This document shows, piece after piece, positions 37,941-46,715 of a stretch of DNA of 64,000 nucleotides. The number at the start of each line of letters is the position of its first letter. Within the stretch, counting starts at the first letter, position 1. Below the pieces are notes generated by a model. That model was given only the letters and a program-made list of their open reading frames with translations, had not been told where the DNA came from and did not search any database. The translations under genes were made by a program, and so were the position numbers. Source of the stretch: Acinetobacter bouvetii (GTDB lineage: Bacteria; Pseudomonadota; Gammaproteobacteria; Pseudomonadales; Moraxellaceae); the NCBI RefSeq assembly GCF_902753875.1, contig NZ_CADDTS010000022.1:62001-126000 (forward strand). Reading direction: 5' to 3'.

Positions 37941-39110
37941 TTATTCTTCATCTGTAGCAGGTAACAGCATCAGAATGGATTCATTTAATAGATTTACGAT
38001 GTCTTCTAGCATGTCAGGATCATATAGGCTTTCATCCAGTAGTACCGGATTGCCATCTGCCATCTGTTTTAAAACAGGAGCAAAGGCTTCTGAAATACAA
38101 ATACCTTCACCATTGGCCCAAAACAGCAATTCGCCTTCAGCTTCGGTATAAAGCAGGCGTGATGCTGGCTCGAGCATGAGTGAATAGCCTTGATCTAAAG
38201 CTTCTTCCAAGTCACCTGTACCAACGGCTTCGGCTTCTGGAATATTTTCCGGATATTTGGATTCGGACATCAGACTCATCAGTGCATCTTCAAGCACAGT
38301 CGGATTTTGCAACTGAGCTAAAAGCTCGGTTTTAAGATATTCAAGCTCGTTCTGTGTAATCTGCCCAATTGAACTGACTTTGTCACGCAGGATGTCTTTC
38401 AGCGGATTTTTAAGCAATTGATCAGCGGCAAATTTATCACTGACCCGATCCATCATTTCAGCTACATTCGGCATACGGAAACCGAAGGAGAAGGTCAGGC
38501 AGTCGTCTTCTGCGACGCCGTAATGAGACAAGCCCGGCGGTACATACAATAAATCGCCCGGTGCGAGTACTTCATCAAAATTCACGTCCATGTCTGGCAG
38601 TAATTTTAAAGGCTGGCCTGCAACAAATTCAGTTGAAGCATCGCACATTTGTCCTAATTGCCAACGACGGTGACCATAACCCTGTACCAGAAACACGTCA
38701 TAAAAATCGAAGTGTTTGCCGACTGAACCGCCTTTGGGGGCATAAGATACCATAATGTCATCACGGCGCCACTGTGGAATAAAGGGAAATTTTTTCCATA
38801 GTTCAGCCAAATCAAAAGAATAATGATCGACCGCCTGAACCAAAAGCGTCCAGAGTTTCGGCATTTTTTGGAAATCCGCTTTAATTAAAGGCGAAGATTT
38901 CACTGACCATTGGTTGGGATCTTTATCTTTTTGCTTGATGAGGCGGGCTGTGACATTTTCGTCCAGCGCCAGTTCCATCACATCATTCGGTTCTAAAAGA
39001 TGGGCAATTTCAGGCATTGCACCACGCACAAGCAGCGGTTTTTTTTGCCAATATTCGGCAAGGAACTGCTCCGCGGTAATTCCGCCTAAGACGTCTAAAG
39101 TTTGGGACAT
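37941..39110 (-). CDS. roxA: 50S ribosomal protein L16 arginine hydroxylase (cupin/JmjC)
   Basis: RoxA (YcfD) is an Fe(II)/2-oxoglutarate oxygenase that hydroxylates an arginine of ribosomal protein L16. The 389-residue protein has the N-terminal EYWQKKPLLVRGA segment typical of this family. In the JmjC barrel the iron-binding HxD is in GKHFDFYDVFLVQ and the distal His in GLSHYGVAEDDC. A C-terminal dimerisation/winged-helix region follows from about residue 220. It is monocistronic or follows the nuclease gene, which lies 81 bases upstream on the same strand. Confidence 0.93.
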   Translation of the reverse strand: MSQTLDVLGGITAEQFLAEYWQKKPLLVRGAMPEIAHLLEPNDVMELALDENVTARLIKQKDKDPNQWSVKSSPLIKADFQKMPKLWTLLVQAVDHYSFDLAELWKKFPFIPQWRRDDIMVSYAPKGGSVGKHFDFYDVFLVQGYGHRRWQLGQMCDASTEFVAGQPLKLLPDMDVNFDEVLAPGDLLYVPPGLSHYGVAEDDCLTFSFGFRMPNVAEMMDRVSDKFAADQLLKNPLKDILRDKVSSIGQITQNELEYLKTELLAQLQNPTVLEDALMSLMSESKYPENIPEAEAVGTGDLEEALDQGYSLMLEPASRLLYTEAEGELLFWANGEGICISEAFAPVLKQMADGNPVLLDESLYDPDMLEDIVNLLNESILMLLPATDEE

Positions 39111-39155
39111 GAAGATTACTGCAAATAAAAATTATGTTATTTTCGCTTGAGACGT

Positions 39156-39188
39156 TGGATGGTGCAAGTTATAAAACCTGCACCTGTT
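39156..39188 (-). terminator. Weak stem-loop after the nuclease gene
   Basis: GGTGCAAGTT and AACCTGCACC form a ten-base stem with one mismatch immediately after the nuclease stop codon. No U-tract follows on the minus strand, so it may be a weak or Rho-assisted terminator or just an RNA stabiliser. Confidence 0.35.
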
Positions 39189-39191
39189 ATC

Positions 39192-40424
39192 TTATAAGCG
39201 TTCTAATAATCCATGTTCTTTTAATGCTTGATAAGTTTTTTCTGCATAATCCATTACAGTGCTACAGAGTGTTCCTGGGCGTATCATTGACCAGACTTCA
39301 CTATGTGATTGCCAGTTAAAAGGGTACTTTTGGTCAATATAGTATGGCCACCATTCACTTTTTTTAACTTTATCTGTGCTAAATGTTTCAGTCATGATTT
39401 GAAAAATTTCTATCCATAATTCTGGGGCCTTAAAAGTCGCCTCTTTTCTTGAGAGACCCCAAAAAAAATCGCCATAATTATTGGCATAAAATTGAACAAT
39501 ATAATTGATGTGCTGATGTGGTTGCTCAAAACATATATTTAAACCTGTAGCTTTGTCTCGTGAAAAACTTCCATTGACATACCAGTTTTTCTTTTTGCAG
39601 GCATTGATTAACTGAATTTCAAATTCCTTAACTAACTGATCTTGGATTTTATCTTTAGCTGCAATAATTTCAAACGTAGCTTTAATATAATCATCATTTG
39701 CTGAGATCAGATTAAGTAAACTTTGTTGTTCAGACATATCTTCTATTCCTGAAAATTGTTTTGTAATAAAGATGATAAAGGCGGTTAAAAATGAATTAAC
39801 CTTTTCATTAATAGATTTAGATTTGCAATGATTAAGCCATTCAACTAATTGAAGATAAGACAATTTAGTAAAAAAATTTTGGGATTGCAACTCAGTGAAT
39901 TGGTTTAATGAAATGCTGATAGGGCTAGGATCATTATTATTTCCTGTCAAATAGATAATATGCCATTTATTGTTTTTGTGCCTTTGAGATATTTCCTTTG
40001 CATAGTCTGCTAACTGATTTTTTTGGTCAGCAGCATAAGGCTTATTTTCAATACAAATCCCAAATTTATCAGTGTGATCAGCGAAAGGAATTTGGATATA
40101 AATATCCATACGTCTTTGTGTATTATTTCTAAAAGTTTTAACTTCTGTACTGACCTCTGCTTGAGTTAAATCTAATTGTTTATAAGTTGGTGCATTAGAT
40201 AATTGCGCTAAAAATAGTTCGAGAAAGCTAGTCCCTTGCGCATGATCACCTTGAGGGTTAAGGAGATCAGCTATTATTCGGCTTAACATCATTTCATCTG
40301 TCGAAATATAGTTAAAGATAGAAAAATCTGTTGCAAGCTGTTTGGCATAGCGTTTACGTGCAGTTTCAAGAATTCTTAATTCCTGAGAGACGTTTTTTAG
40401 TAATGTCTCAACGTTTTGATTCAT
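39192..40424 (-). CDS. PD-(D/E)XK nuclease superfamily protein (PDDEXK_4 type)
   Basis: The 410-residue protein looks like a PDDEXK_4 nuclease. The segment LNPQGDHAQGTSFLELFLAQ (residues 55-74) is the characteristic lead-in. Catalytic residues E94, D107 (in RRMDIYIQ) and E126-x-K128 (in ICIENKP) follow, with Q137 in NQLADYA. The C-terminal half (about 250-410) is a partly hydrophobic domain without recognised similarity and might bind the target. It is the last gene of a three-gene unit and its ATG overlaps the stop of the small winged-helix gene (ATGA). Its natural substrate is unknown; a DNA-cleaving defence role is inferred. Confidence 0.78.
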   Translation of the reverse strand: MNQNVETLLKNVSQELRILETARKRYAKQLATDFSIFNYISTDEMMLSRIIADLLNPQGDHAQGTSFLELFLAQLSNAPTYKQLDLTQAEVSTEVKTFRNNTQRRMDIYIQIPFADHTDKFGICIENKPYAADQKNQLADYAKEISQRHKNNKWHIIYLTGNNNDPSPISISLNQFTELQSQNFFTKLSYLQLVEWLNHCKSKSINEKVNSFLTAFIIFITKQFSGIEDMSEQQSLLNLISANDDYIKATFEIIAAKDKIQDQLVKEFEIQLINACKKKNWYVNGSFSRDKATGLNICFEQPHQHINYIVQFYANNYGDFFWGLSRKEATFKAPELWIEIFQIMTETFSTDKVKKSEWWPYYIDQKYPFNWQSHSEVWSMIRPGTLCSTVMDYAEKTYQALKEHGLLERL

Positions 40425-40624
40425 GTGTTGTCCTTATGAGCTATTACCTTATAGCCATGTTCACGTGTGTAATTTTGTTCGCAAAAATTTTGTTGTAATA
40501 AAATTTCAACTAATTGTTTCGCCTCATTATATCCAATCAATAATTGCCTTTGTATGATGGAAATAGAGACATAACCAGAAATTAGACTTAGTTTTTTAGC
40601 CCTATTTATATTTTCTGTGTTCAT
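40421..40624 (-). CDS. Stand-alone FtsK-gamma-like winged-helix protein
   Basis: The 67-residue product matches the C-terminal gamma domain of the DNA translocase FtsK, the winged helix that reads KOPS sequences and contacts XerD. The key segment is ISIIQRQLLIGYNEAKQLVE (residues 21-40), where SIS-x-IQR-x-x-x-IGYN-x-A is the conserved recognition-helix pattern. No motor domain is attached. It is flanked by ATGA overlaps on both sides, with the phosphatase upstream and the nuclease downstream. It may direct the nuclease to DNA or act as an autoregulator; both are inferences. Confidence 0.72.
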   Translation of the reverse strand: MNTENINRAKKLSLISGYVSISIIQRQLLIGYNEAKQLVEILLQQNFCEQNYTREHGYKVIAHKDNT

Positions 40625-41448
40625 GACGAGTAATTACCTAATTCGTTGTTAGATAGGGTAGGATTCTGTTGTCCAGTGCTTTTCAAACGTATGACGATAA
40701 TGCTGACGTTGTCATAAGCTTTGCAATGTTCAAGTTTTATTTTTATCTGCTTTAGCCAGTCTTTAATAGAAATAGTGGGATTTAATAAAGGCCATTCATG
40801 ACATTCCAAAATGTCATGGACACCATCGCTACAAAGTACAATCGCTTCATTTTCAGTTAGGTACTCTTCTAAATAATTCTGATCGTTTACAAGGTGTGAT
40901 GAGTCTGCACAGAAAAATTCTGTCAAAATATTATAAATACTTGCATAATTTTGCCCCGATTTAAGTTCTCCTTTCTCTCGTAATTCTTCTAAATGCGTAT
41001 GATCACGAGTCAAGCAAAACCATCTTGGAAATTTTTGTGCTAAAGAGTACAGATAGGCACGGCTATTGCCCAAATGCTTAATACTTAAAAAATTGCTTTG
41101 TGTATGATGGATCAAGGCTAGAGTTGTACTTGCCCCCATGCTTTGATGATCAGAGGAAAATGCAAGGCTAAATTGATTCTGAATGTATTCAAAGTTGATG
41201 GGGATTGAATTTTTGAATGCAGTAGAGGTGAGTTGTAATATTTTTTTTGAAGCCTGAGCTGCTTTAGGGCTTTGACTAACTCCATCTGCAATTGCAGCGC
41301 ACCATTCTTGCTCTGTATCATAAACGCAGCGCTTGGTGATGAGTCCATTGTGCTGTATCACTTTATTGTCAATCAGTATAGCATCCTGCTGATGAGGTGC
41401 TCTAGCTTTCCATGTAAAACCTTGAATTTCAAAAAAAGTTTTTTTCAT
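40621..41448 (-). CDS. PP2C-type serine/threonine protein phosphatase
   Basis: The 275-residue soluble protein has the PP2C motifs in order: HQQDAIL with D22, AIADGVSQS with D55-G56, GASTTLALI (105-113), HLGNSRAYLY (126-133), LTRDHTHLEEL, VLCSDGVHDIL with D208 and, near the end, AYDNVSIIVI with D246. The aspartates that bind the two metal ions are all present. The usual GDSR reads GNSR. No kinase gene is near, so its substrate is unclear; it may act on the neighbouring proteins. It opens the cassette, 83 bases after maf, and its stop overlaps the next ATG. Confidence 0.82.
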   Translation of the reverse strand: MKKTFFEIQGFTWKARAPHQQDAILIDNKVIQHNGLITKRCVYDTEQEWCAAIADGVSQSPKAAQASKKILQLTSTAFKNSIPINFEYIQNQFSLAFSSDHQSMGASTTLALIHHTQSNFLSIKHLGNSRAYLYSLAQKFPRWFCLTRDHTHLEELREKGELKSGQNYASIYNILTEFFCADSSHLVNDQNYLEEYLTENEAIVLCSDGVHDILECHEWPLLNPTISIKDWLKQIKIKLEHCKAYDNVSIIVIRLKSTGQQNPTLSNNELGNYSS

Positions 41449-41531
41449 AAACTGCTCTATAAAGTTGTCTGCAAAGCTTTTACGCTTTGAAACTATGCTT
41501 TACGTCGCAATTTATGAAAATAATTATAAAA

Positions 41532-42125
41532 TTAAGGAACTAAAATATTCAATTGACGTAAGATGTGACACAGCTGAATCATTGGCATGCCCATCAGGGT
41601 AGTCTGGTCTTGGCCAATCATCTGCTCAAACAGGCTGATCCCCAAACTTTCACATTTAAAACTCCCAGCACACATTAAAGGCTGTTCAACTTCAATATAG
41701 CGTTCAATTTCAGCCAAACCGAGTTTGCGGAATTTAACCTTGTAATGTTCAACCAGAGTGTGTTCAAAACCGGTTGAAAGCTGTTGCACACTTAAGGCGG
41801 TACTGAAATATACGATTTTATCGGAGTTGGCCTGCAACTGTTTGACCGCTTTTTCTACGGTCAACGGTTTGCCAATAAAGATATCCGGTGCGCCTTCACG
41901 CCAAGCGACTTGATCAGAGCCAATCACGATCGCTTCTGGATGTTGTTCTGCAATCGCTTTAGCTTTTTCAAATGCCAGTCGTTTGGCTAAATGATCTGCA
42001 TGATTTTCACCGCGAGGCGATTCATCAATATTGGGAACGATGCTTTGATAATCGATATGAAGACGATCCATCAAATCTTTACGGGTTTGACTGCTGGAAG
42101 CCAGAATTATTTGGGGAGTACTCAT
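41532..42125 (-). CDS. maf: Maf-family nucleotide pyrophosphatase (YceF type)
   Basis: Maf/YceF proteins hydrolyse modified nucleoside triphosphates such as 7-methyl-GTP and were first linked to septum formation. The 197-residue protein has the N-terminal IILASSSQTRKDLMDRL, the catalytic-region SDQVAW (VIGSDQVAWREG) and the segment GSFKCESLGISLFEQM near residue 153, all typical of the YceF subgroup. It begins on the same base where the upstream DUF2237 gene ends, so the two are coupled. Confidence 0.92.
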   Translation of the reverse strand: MSTPQIILASSSQTRKDLMDRLHIDYQSIVPNIDESPRGENHADHLAKRLAFEKAKAIAEQHPEAIVIGSDQVAWREGAPDIFIGKPLTVEKAVKQLQANSDKIVYFSTALSVQQLSTGFEHTLVEHYKVKFRKLGLAEIERYIEVEQPLMCAGSFKCESLGISLFEQMIGQDQTTLMGMPMIQLCHILRQLNILVP

Positions 42126-42508
42126 TACACTGCATATTCCATAAGCACATCAAGCGGAACATAAGAAAGCACAGCTCGATGGCAAGCTTGAATTTTAATG
42201 GGAGGGGCCATACCGGCTTGGTACGCTTCAACCCAACGGGTCACACAAATACACCAGAAATCCCCCGGCTCTAACCCCGGAAAATCAACTTCTGGAAGTG
42301 GTGTGATCAAGTCATTACCAACTTTTTGAGAGAAATTCAGAAACTCAGCGGTCATTTGTGCACACATGGTGTGCTGACCTAGATCTGTCGTCGCAGTATG
42401 ACAAAAGCCGTTACGAAAATAACCTGTAATAGGAGAGTAGCAACAGCTTGCCAAGGGTTCGCCTAAAACGTTCAAGCGATTGATATTTGGATCTGGGTGT
42501 ATAGACAT
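42125..42508 (-). CDS. DUF2237 family protein
   Basis: The 127-residue soluble protein begins MSIHPDPNINRLNVLGEPLA. It shows the DUF2237 pattern: GFCHTATTDLGQHTMCAQMT followed by PGLEPGDFWCICVTRWVEA and the terminal VLMEYAV. Five cysteines, several in conserved positions, hint at metal or redox function, but the family has no known role. It is the first gene of the run DUF2237-maf and is divergent from pgk. Confidence 0.85.
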   Translation of the reverse strand: MSIHPDPNINRLNVLGEPLASCCYSPITGYFRNGFCHTATTDLGQHTMCAQMTAEFLNFSQKVGNDLITPLPEVDFPGLEPGDFWCICVTRWVEAYQAGMAPPIKIQACHRAVLSYVPLDVLMEYAV

Positions 42509-42649
42509 AAGCTCTAAATCATTATGTGGCTTTTGACTATGATAATCAAAACTTTGCCTTTCGACAGCTTTTATGCAAAAGATGCTAACCTTTTTCTACA
42601 TAATCATTTAAAATCGGTGCGTTTTTTATATCTATAAAGTGAGCTATAC

Positions 42650-43837
42650 ATGAACTTTCAGCGTATGACTGACCTGGATTTGGCAGGTAAGCGTGTACTA
42701 ATTCGTGAAGATTTAAACGTTCCTGTTAAAAACGGTGTGATTACCAGTGATGCACGCCTGCGCGCAGCATTACCTACAATTAAAGCTGCTCTGGAAAAAG
42801 GGGCTGCTGTAATGGTTTACTCACACCTTGGTCGTCCAGTTGAAGGTGAGCCAAAACCTGAGCAATCTTTAGCGCCAGTTGCAGCCTATTTAACTGAAGC
42901 TTTGGGTCAAGACGTTAAACTGTTCACTGACTATTTAGACGGTGTTGAAGTTGCGGCAGGTCAAGTGGTACTTCTTGAAAACTGCCGTTTCAATGTGGGT
43001 GAAAAGAAAAACAATCCTGAACTTGCACAAAAATACGCAGCGCTTTGCGATGTATTTGTGATGGATGCGTTCGGTACTGCACACCGTGCAGAAGCTTCAA
43101 CTGAAGGTGTAGCGCGTTTCGCGAAAGTAGCAGCAGCTGGTCCATTATTGGCAGCTGAGCTGGATGCTTTGGGTCGTGCACTTAAAACACCTGAAAAGCC
43201 AATGGTTGCCATTGTTGCAGGTTCTAAAGTTTCAACAAAACTAGACGTATTAACTTCACTTTCAGACATTTGCGATCAAATTATCGTAGGTGGTGGTATT
43301 GCTAATACCTTCTTGGCTGCTGCTGGCTACAATGTTGGTAAATCATTGTGTGAAAATGATTTGATCGACACAGCCAAAGCCATTGCTGCAAAAGTTTCAG
43401 TTCCACTTCCTACAGATGTCGTTGTAGCTGATGCATCAGAAATTGATTTTGCTGACTTCTTAGGTTCTTTAGCTGCTGCAAAAGCAGTTGTGAAGAAAGT
43501 AGAAGATGTTGCAGACAACGACATGATTTTGGATGTTGGTCCAGAAACAGCTAAAGCTTTTGCTGAAATCTTGAAAACGTCAAAAACGATTCTTTGGAAT
43601 GGTCCTGTAGGCGTATTTGAAGTGGATCAATTTGGTGAAGGTACTAAAGCCTTGTCTTTGGCAATCGCTGAATCTGCTGGCTTCTCTATCGCGGGTGGTG
43701 GTGATACTTTGGCTGCAATTGATAAATACGAAGTTGCAGACAAGATTGGGTATATCTCGACTGGTGGTGGTGCATTCCTTGAATTTGTGGAAGGCAAAAC
43801 ACTTCCAGCGGTTGCTGTGCTTTTAGAACGTGCTTAA
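42650..43837 (+). CDS. pgk: Phosphoglycerate kinase
   Basis: Pgk interconverts 1,3-bisphosphoglycerate and 3-phosphoglycerate, here mostly for gluconeogenesis since Acinetobacter seldom use glycolysis. The 395-residue protein has the N-terminal [26 protein letters not shown], and the C-terminal [12 protein letters not shown] and [15 protein letters not shown]. Length is normal. fba follows 544 bases downstream, with a small lipoprotein gene between them, and a UUCG-type terminator follows pgk itself. Confidence 0.98.
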   Translation: MNFQRMTDLDLAGKRVLIREDLNVPVKNGVITSDARLRAALPTIKAALEKGAAVMVYSHLGRPVEGEPKPEQSLAPVAAYLTEALGQDVKLFTDYLDGVEVAAGQVVLLENCRFNVGEKKNNPELAQKYAALCDVFVMDAFGTAHRAEASTEGVARFAKVAAAGPLLAAELDALGRALKTPEKPMVAIVAGSKVSTKLDVLTSLSDICDQIIVGGGIANTFLAAAGYNVGKSLCENDLIDTAKAIAAKVSVPLPTDVVVADASEIDFADFLGSLAAAKAVVKKVEDVADNDMILDVGPETAKAFAEILKTSKTILWNGPVGVFEVDQFGEGTKALSLAIAESAGFSIAGGGDTLAAIDKYEVADKIGYISTGGGAFLEFVEGKTLPAVAVLLERA

Positions 43838-43858
43838 TTCAGCCGTCTAGCTGCAATC

Positions 43859-43887
43859 AAAAGGTTGACTTCGGTCAGCCTTTTTTC
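43859..43887 (+). terminator. Rho-independent terminator of pgk
   Basis: AAAGGTTGAC-TTCG-GTCAGCCTTTTTT: a ten-base stem with one wobble pair closed by a UUCG tetraloop and followed by a T-run. Confidence 0.92.
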
Positions 43888-43986
43888 ATGCCTATTTCAT
43901 TTTAGCGATTCATTTTTTAGTCATCAAAATGAAATATAACTGAAATAAAATTTCGCTCATTAGATCTCCTACCGTAGGAATATGTG

Positions 43987-44259
43987 ATGAACTTGAAATT
44001 AACACTTGCAGCTCTCGTAATTTTACCTTTGACTTTGACTGCTTGTGCCAAGAAAGAAGAAGCACCTAAAACTGAAACTGCCGCTTCTGCAGCAGTAGAT
44101 GAGCAAACTACACCTGAACAGCAAAAAGCGATTGATGCACTGGATAAGCCAGTTCTGGATGAAAAAAATACGGATGTTCCGGCTGAAGTGGCGAATGCAT
44201 CAGCAGATGAAGCAACTGCAGCGACAGATGAGGTGGCTTCTACAGCAACTGCACAATAA
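43987..44259 (+). CDS. Small alanine/glutamate-rich lipoprotein
   Basis: The 90-residue precursor begins MNLKLTLAALVILPLTLTAC, a lipoprotein signal peptide with lipobox LTAC and the lipidated cysteine at residue 20. The mature part is acidic and low in complexity, rich in Ala, Glu, Asp and Thr. The second residue after Cys is Lys rather than Asp, which does not favour inner-membrane retention, so it likely reaches the outer membrane. I chose the ATG at 43987, preceded by AGGA, over a GTG just before it. Function unknown. It has its own terminator and sits between pgk and fba. Confidence 0.82.
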   Translation: MNLKLTLAALVILPLTLTACAKKEEAPKTETAASAAVDEQTTPEQQKAIDALDKPVLDEKNTDVPAEVANASADEATAATDEVASTATAQ

Positions 44260-44280
44260 GTTTGTGGTTTTTTATTTAAA

Positions 44281-44310
44281 AGTCCCTGCATAAGCAGGGA
44301 TTTTTTTTGA
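44281..44310 (+). terminator. Rho-independent terminator of the small lipoprotein gene
   Basis: TCCCTGC/GCAGGGA with loop ATAA (44283-44300) is followed by a run of eight T. Confidence 0.92.
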
Positions 44311-44381
44311 AATAGTGTGTTTAGTTGCTGAATTGCAACCTGAGTCCATGTAGAATATGGCGCATTACCTGGGAGGATATT

Positions 44382-45419
44382 ATGGCTCTAATCTCAATGC
44401 GCCAGCTCTTGGATCACGCTGCAGAACACAACTACGGCGTACCAGCGTTTAACGTAAACAACTTAGAACAAATGCGCGCAATTATGTTAGCCGCAGACGA
44501 AACGAATTCACCTGTTATTGTTCAAGCATCAGCAGGTGCGCGTAAATATGCAGGCGCTCCATTCTTACGTCACCTTATTTTAGCTGCAATTGAAGAATGG
44601 CCACATATTCCAGTGGTTATGCATCAAGATCATGGTACTGACCCTGATGTATGCCAACGCTCTATCCAGTTGGGCTTTTCATCTGTAATGATGGATGGTT
44701 CATTAGGTGCAGACGGTAAAACACCTACAAGTTACGAATACAACGTAGACGTGACTCGTCGTACAGTCCAAATGGCGCACGCTTGTGGTGTTTCAGTTGA
44801 AGGTGAAATTGGTTGCTTGGGTAGCCTTGAAACCGGTATGGCGGGTGAAGAAGATGGCGTAGGCGCTGAAGGCGTTCTTGACCACTCTCAACTGCTGACT
44901 TCTGTAGAAGAAGCACGTTCGTTCGTTGCTGATACCAATGTAGATGCCTTGGCGATTGCGGTAGGTACCTCACACGGTGCGTACAAATTCACTCGTCCAC
45001 CTACAGGTGATATCCTGGCGATTGACCGTATTAAAGAAATTCATTCGGCATTGCCAAATACCCATCTTGTGATGCACGGTTCAAGCTCAGTGCCACAAGA
45101 ATGGTTAGCTGTAATCAATGAATTCGGTGGCGACATCAAAGAAACTTATGGTGTGCCTGTTGAACAATTGGTTGAAGCAATCAAACATGGTGTGCGTAAA
45201 ATCAATATCGACACTGACTTGCGTTTGGCTTCAACTGGTGCAATGCGCCGTATGATGGCTGAAAAACCAAGCGAATTCGACCCACGTAAATTCTTTGCTG
45301 CAACTGTAGATGCAATGAAACAAATCTGTGTAGATCGTTATACAGCGTTTGGTACAGCGGGTCATGCTGATCAGATTCGTCCAATTTCTTTAGAGAAAAT
45401 GGTGAATCGTTATAAATAA
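44382..45419 (+). CDS. fba: Fructose-bisphosphate aldolase, class II
   Basis: Class II aldolase joins glyceraldehyde-3-phosphate and dihydroxyacetone phosphate with a zinc ion, a gluconeogenic step. The 345-residue protein has [20 protein letters not shown] at the start, the zinc-binding histidine in [13 protein letters not shown], a second motif VEGEIGCLG, and [13 protein letters not shown] near residue 230. I chose the ATG at 44382, with a strong GGAGG site ten bases upstream; an earlier frame start at 44325 has no such site. A clear terminator follows. Confidence 0.97.
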   Translation: MALISMRQLLDHAAEHNYGVPAFNVNNLEQMRAIMLAADETNSPVIVQASAGARKYAGAPFLRHLILAAIEEWPHIPVVMHQDHGTDPDVCQRSIQLGFSSVMMDGSLGADGKTPTSYEYNVDVTRRTVQMAHACGVSVEGEIGCLGSLETGMAGEEDGVGAEGVLDHSQLLTSVEEARSFVADTNVDALAIAVGTSHGAYKFTRPPTGDILAIDRIKEIHSALPNTHLVMHGSSSVPQEWLAVINEFGGDIKETYGVPVEQLVEAIKHGVRKINIDTDLRLASTGAMRRMMAEKPSEFDPRKFFAATVDAMKQICVDRYTAFGTAGHADQIRPISLEKMVNRYK

Positions 45420-45441
45420 TCGTGACTGATTATCTATAATC

Positions 45442-45471
45442 TAAAGCCCACATTGATTGTGGGCTTTTCTG
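45442..45471 (+). terminator. Rho-independent terminator of fba
   Basis: AAAGCCCACA/TGTGGGCTTTT with loop TTGAT, ending in T residues, 22 bases after the stop codon. Confidence 0.9.
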
Positions 45472-45500
45472 TATCTAACCTGTTAAAAATAAGGTAAAAG

Positions 45501-46364
45501 ATGGAACTTATATTGGCTGCAGCATGCTGTAGTGTGGTGATTTCAATTCTTTTAAAGCAGTGTAAAGCTAAAGGTTTTGATTCATTACAAATGATTGTCT
45601 GGAATTATGCCTCTGCAGCGCTGCTATGCTTTTTATGGTTTAAGCCAGATTTGCAGCATGTTTCAGTCATGGATACGCCGTGGTGGCTCATTGTGGCTTT
45701 AGGTGTTCTGTTACCCAGTATTTTCTTGTGTCTAGCAAAATCCTTGCAATATGCCGGCATTATAAAAACCGAAATCGCCCAGCGTTTATCGGTGGTTTTA
45801 TCGTTATTGGCTGCATTTTTTATTTTTCAGGAACAGTTTACTACGCTGAAAATCATCGGGATTGGACTCGGTATTTCAGCAGTATTGAGTATTCTATTTT
45901 CACATCAAAAAGCAGAACAAGGGCAGTCATTTTCAAAGCAGGGCCTGCTTTATTTAGCCTTGGTCTGGTCAGGATATGCCTTGATTGATGTCTTGCTTAA
46001 ATACACCACAGGCCTGGGCGTGCAGTTTGCTGTTGCCTTGAATTTAATGTTTATCTGTGCCTTTATCCTGTCTTTGGCGTATATTGCCGTGACAACAAAA
46101 ACAGCGGGTAGTACAAAGAATATTCTGGCTGGGTTGGGTCTGGGAATTTTAAATTTCGCCAATATTGCCTTGTATGTCAAAGCGCACATGCTGTTAAAAG
46201 ACACACCTGCAATCGTGTTTGCAGGTATGAACATTCTGGTGGTGATTCTGGGAGCTTTAAGCGGCTTAGTCATTTTTAAAGAAAAATTAAAACCAGCCAC
46301 GGCTTTGGGGTTGGCTTTGGGATTAGCCAGTGTTATTTGCTTAGCTTATGCCATGACTGTTTAA
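45501..46364 (+). CDS. EamA/DMT family transporter
   Basis: The 287-residue inner-membrane protein has ten predicted membrane segments in two repeats of five, the EamA layout. Signs of the fold are the short first helix ELILAAACCSVVISILLKQC and the paired helix in the second half FAGMNILVVILGALSGLVIF. Family members export or import amino acids, nucleobases or other metabolites; nothing here narrows the substrate. Its 3' end overlaps the converging zinc-ribbon gene by 32 bases. It follows fba with its own promoter region in about 30 bases after a terminator. Confidence 0.83.
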   Translation: MELILAAACCSVVISILLKQCKAKGFDSLQMIVWNYASAALLCFLWFKPDLQHVSVMDTPWWLIVALGVLLPSIFLCLAKSLQYAGIIKTEIAQRLSVVLSLLAAFFIFQEQFTTLKIIGIGLGISAVLSILFSHQKAEQGQSFSKQGLLYLALVWSGYALIDVLLKYTTGLGVQFAVALNLMFICAFILSLAYIAVTTKTAGSTKNILAGLGLGILNFANIALYVKAHMLLKDTPAIVFAGMNILVVILGALSGLVIFKEKLKPATALGLALGLASVICLAYAMTV

Positions 46365-46554
46365 GATAGCTGGATAAAAAAATCAAAGGATGCTGAAGAA
46401 AATCTTCCTTTTCTGCCAGTCCCAGCAGTATGCCATTTTGATGGCAGTCAGGACAGCTCGGATAGTGGTGATCTTCTGGTTGATAGAGGTGAAGATAGTA
46501 TTGTTTGCAATGATGACACTCAAACTTCATGGGCATAGACATAAGCAAAGACAT
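46333..46554 (-). CDS. Small zinc-ribbon protein, copy 1
   Basis: The 73-residue product has a four-cysteine zinc-ribbon: CHHC at residues 13-16 and CPDC at 34-37, with a His/Tyr-rich linker. A short C-terminal tail follows (EDFLQHPLIFLSSYLKQSW). It is clearly related to the gene at 46716-46928: both have M-x-K-F-x-C at the start of the ribbon and a tail of similar length. The first Met may be at several codons (MSLLMSMPMKFEC). Function unknown. It lies convergent with the EamA gene and overlaps its last 32 bases. Confidence 0.65.
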   Translation of the reverse strand: MSLLMSMPMKFECHHCKQYYLHLYQPEDHHYPSCPDCHQNGILLGLAEKEDFLQHPLIFLSSYLKQSWHKLSK

Positions 46555-46683
46555 GGTTCACCTCTTCAAGATTTACATCGCGATATCTAGATATGAAGCA
46601 AGAAATAGACCAAAAAACAGACAATTTGAAAATGATAAATAAGTCTGCAAGAGATTGTGTGGTGAGTTATTTGAGATAGATTT

Positions 46684-46706
46684 AAGGCCTTATCACATAA
46701 GGCCTT
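46684..46706. repeat. Palindrome after zinc-ribbon copy 2
   Basis: AAGGCCTTA-TCACA-TAAGGCCTT is a perfect nine-base inverted repeat just beyond the stop codon at 46716. It can serve as a terminator, though its U-tract is short in both directions. Confidence 0.6.
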
Positions 46707-46715
46707 TTGATTTAA

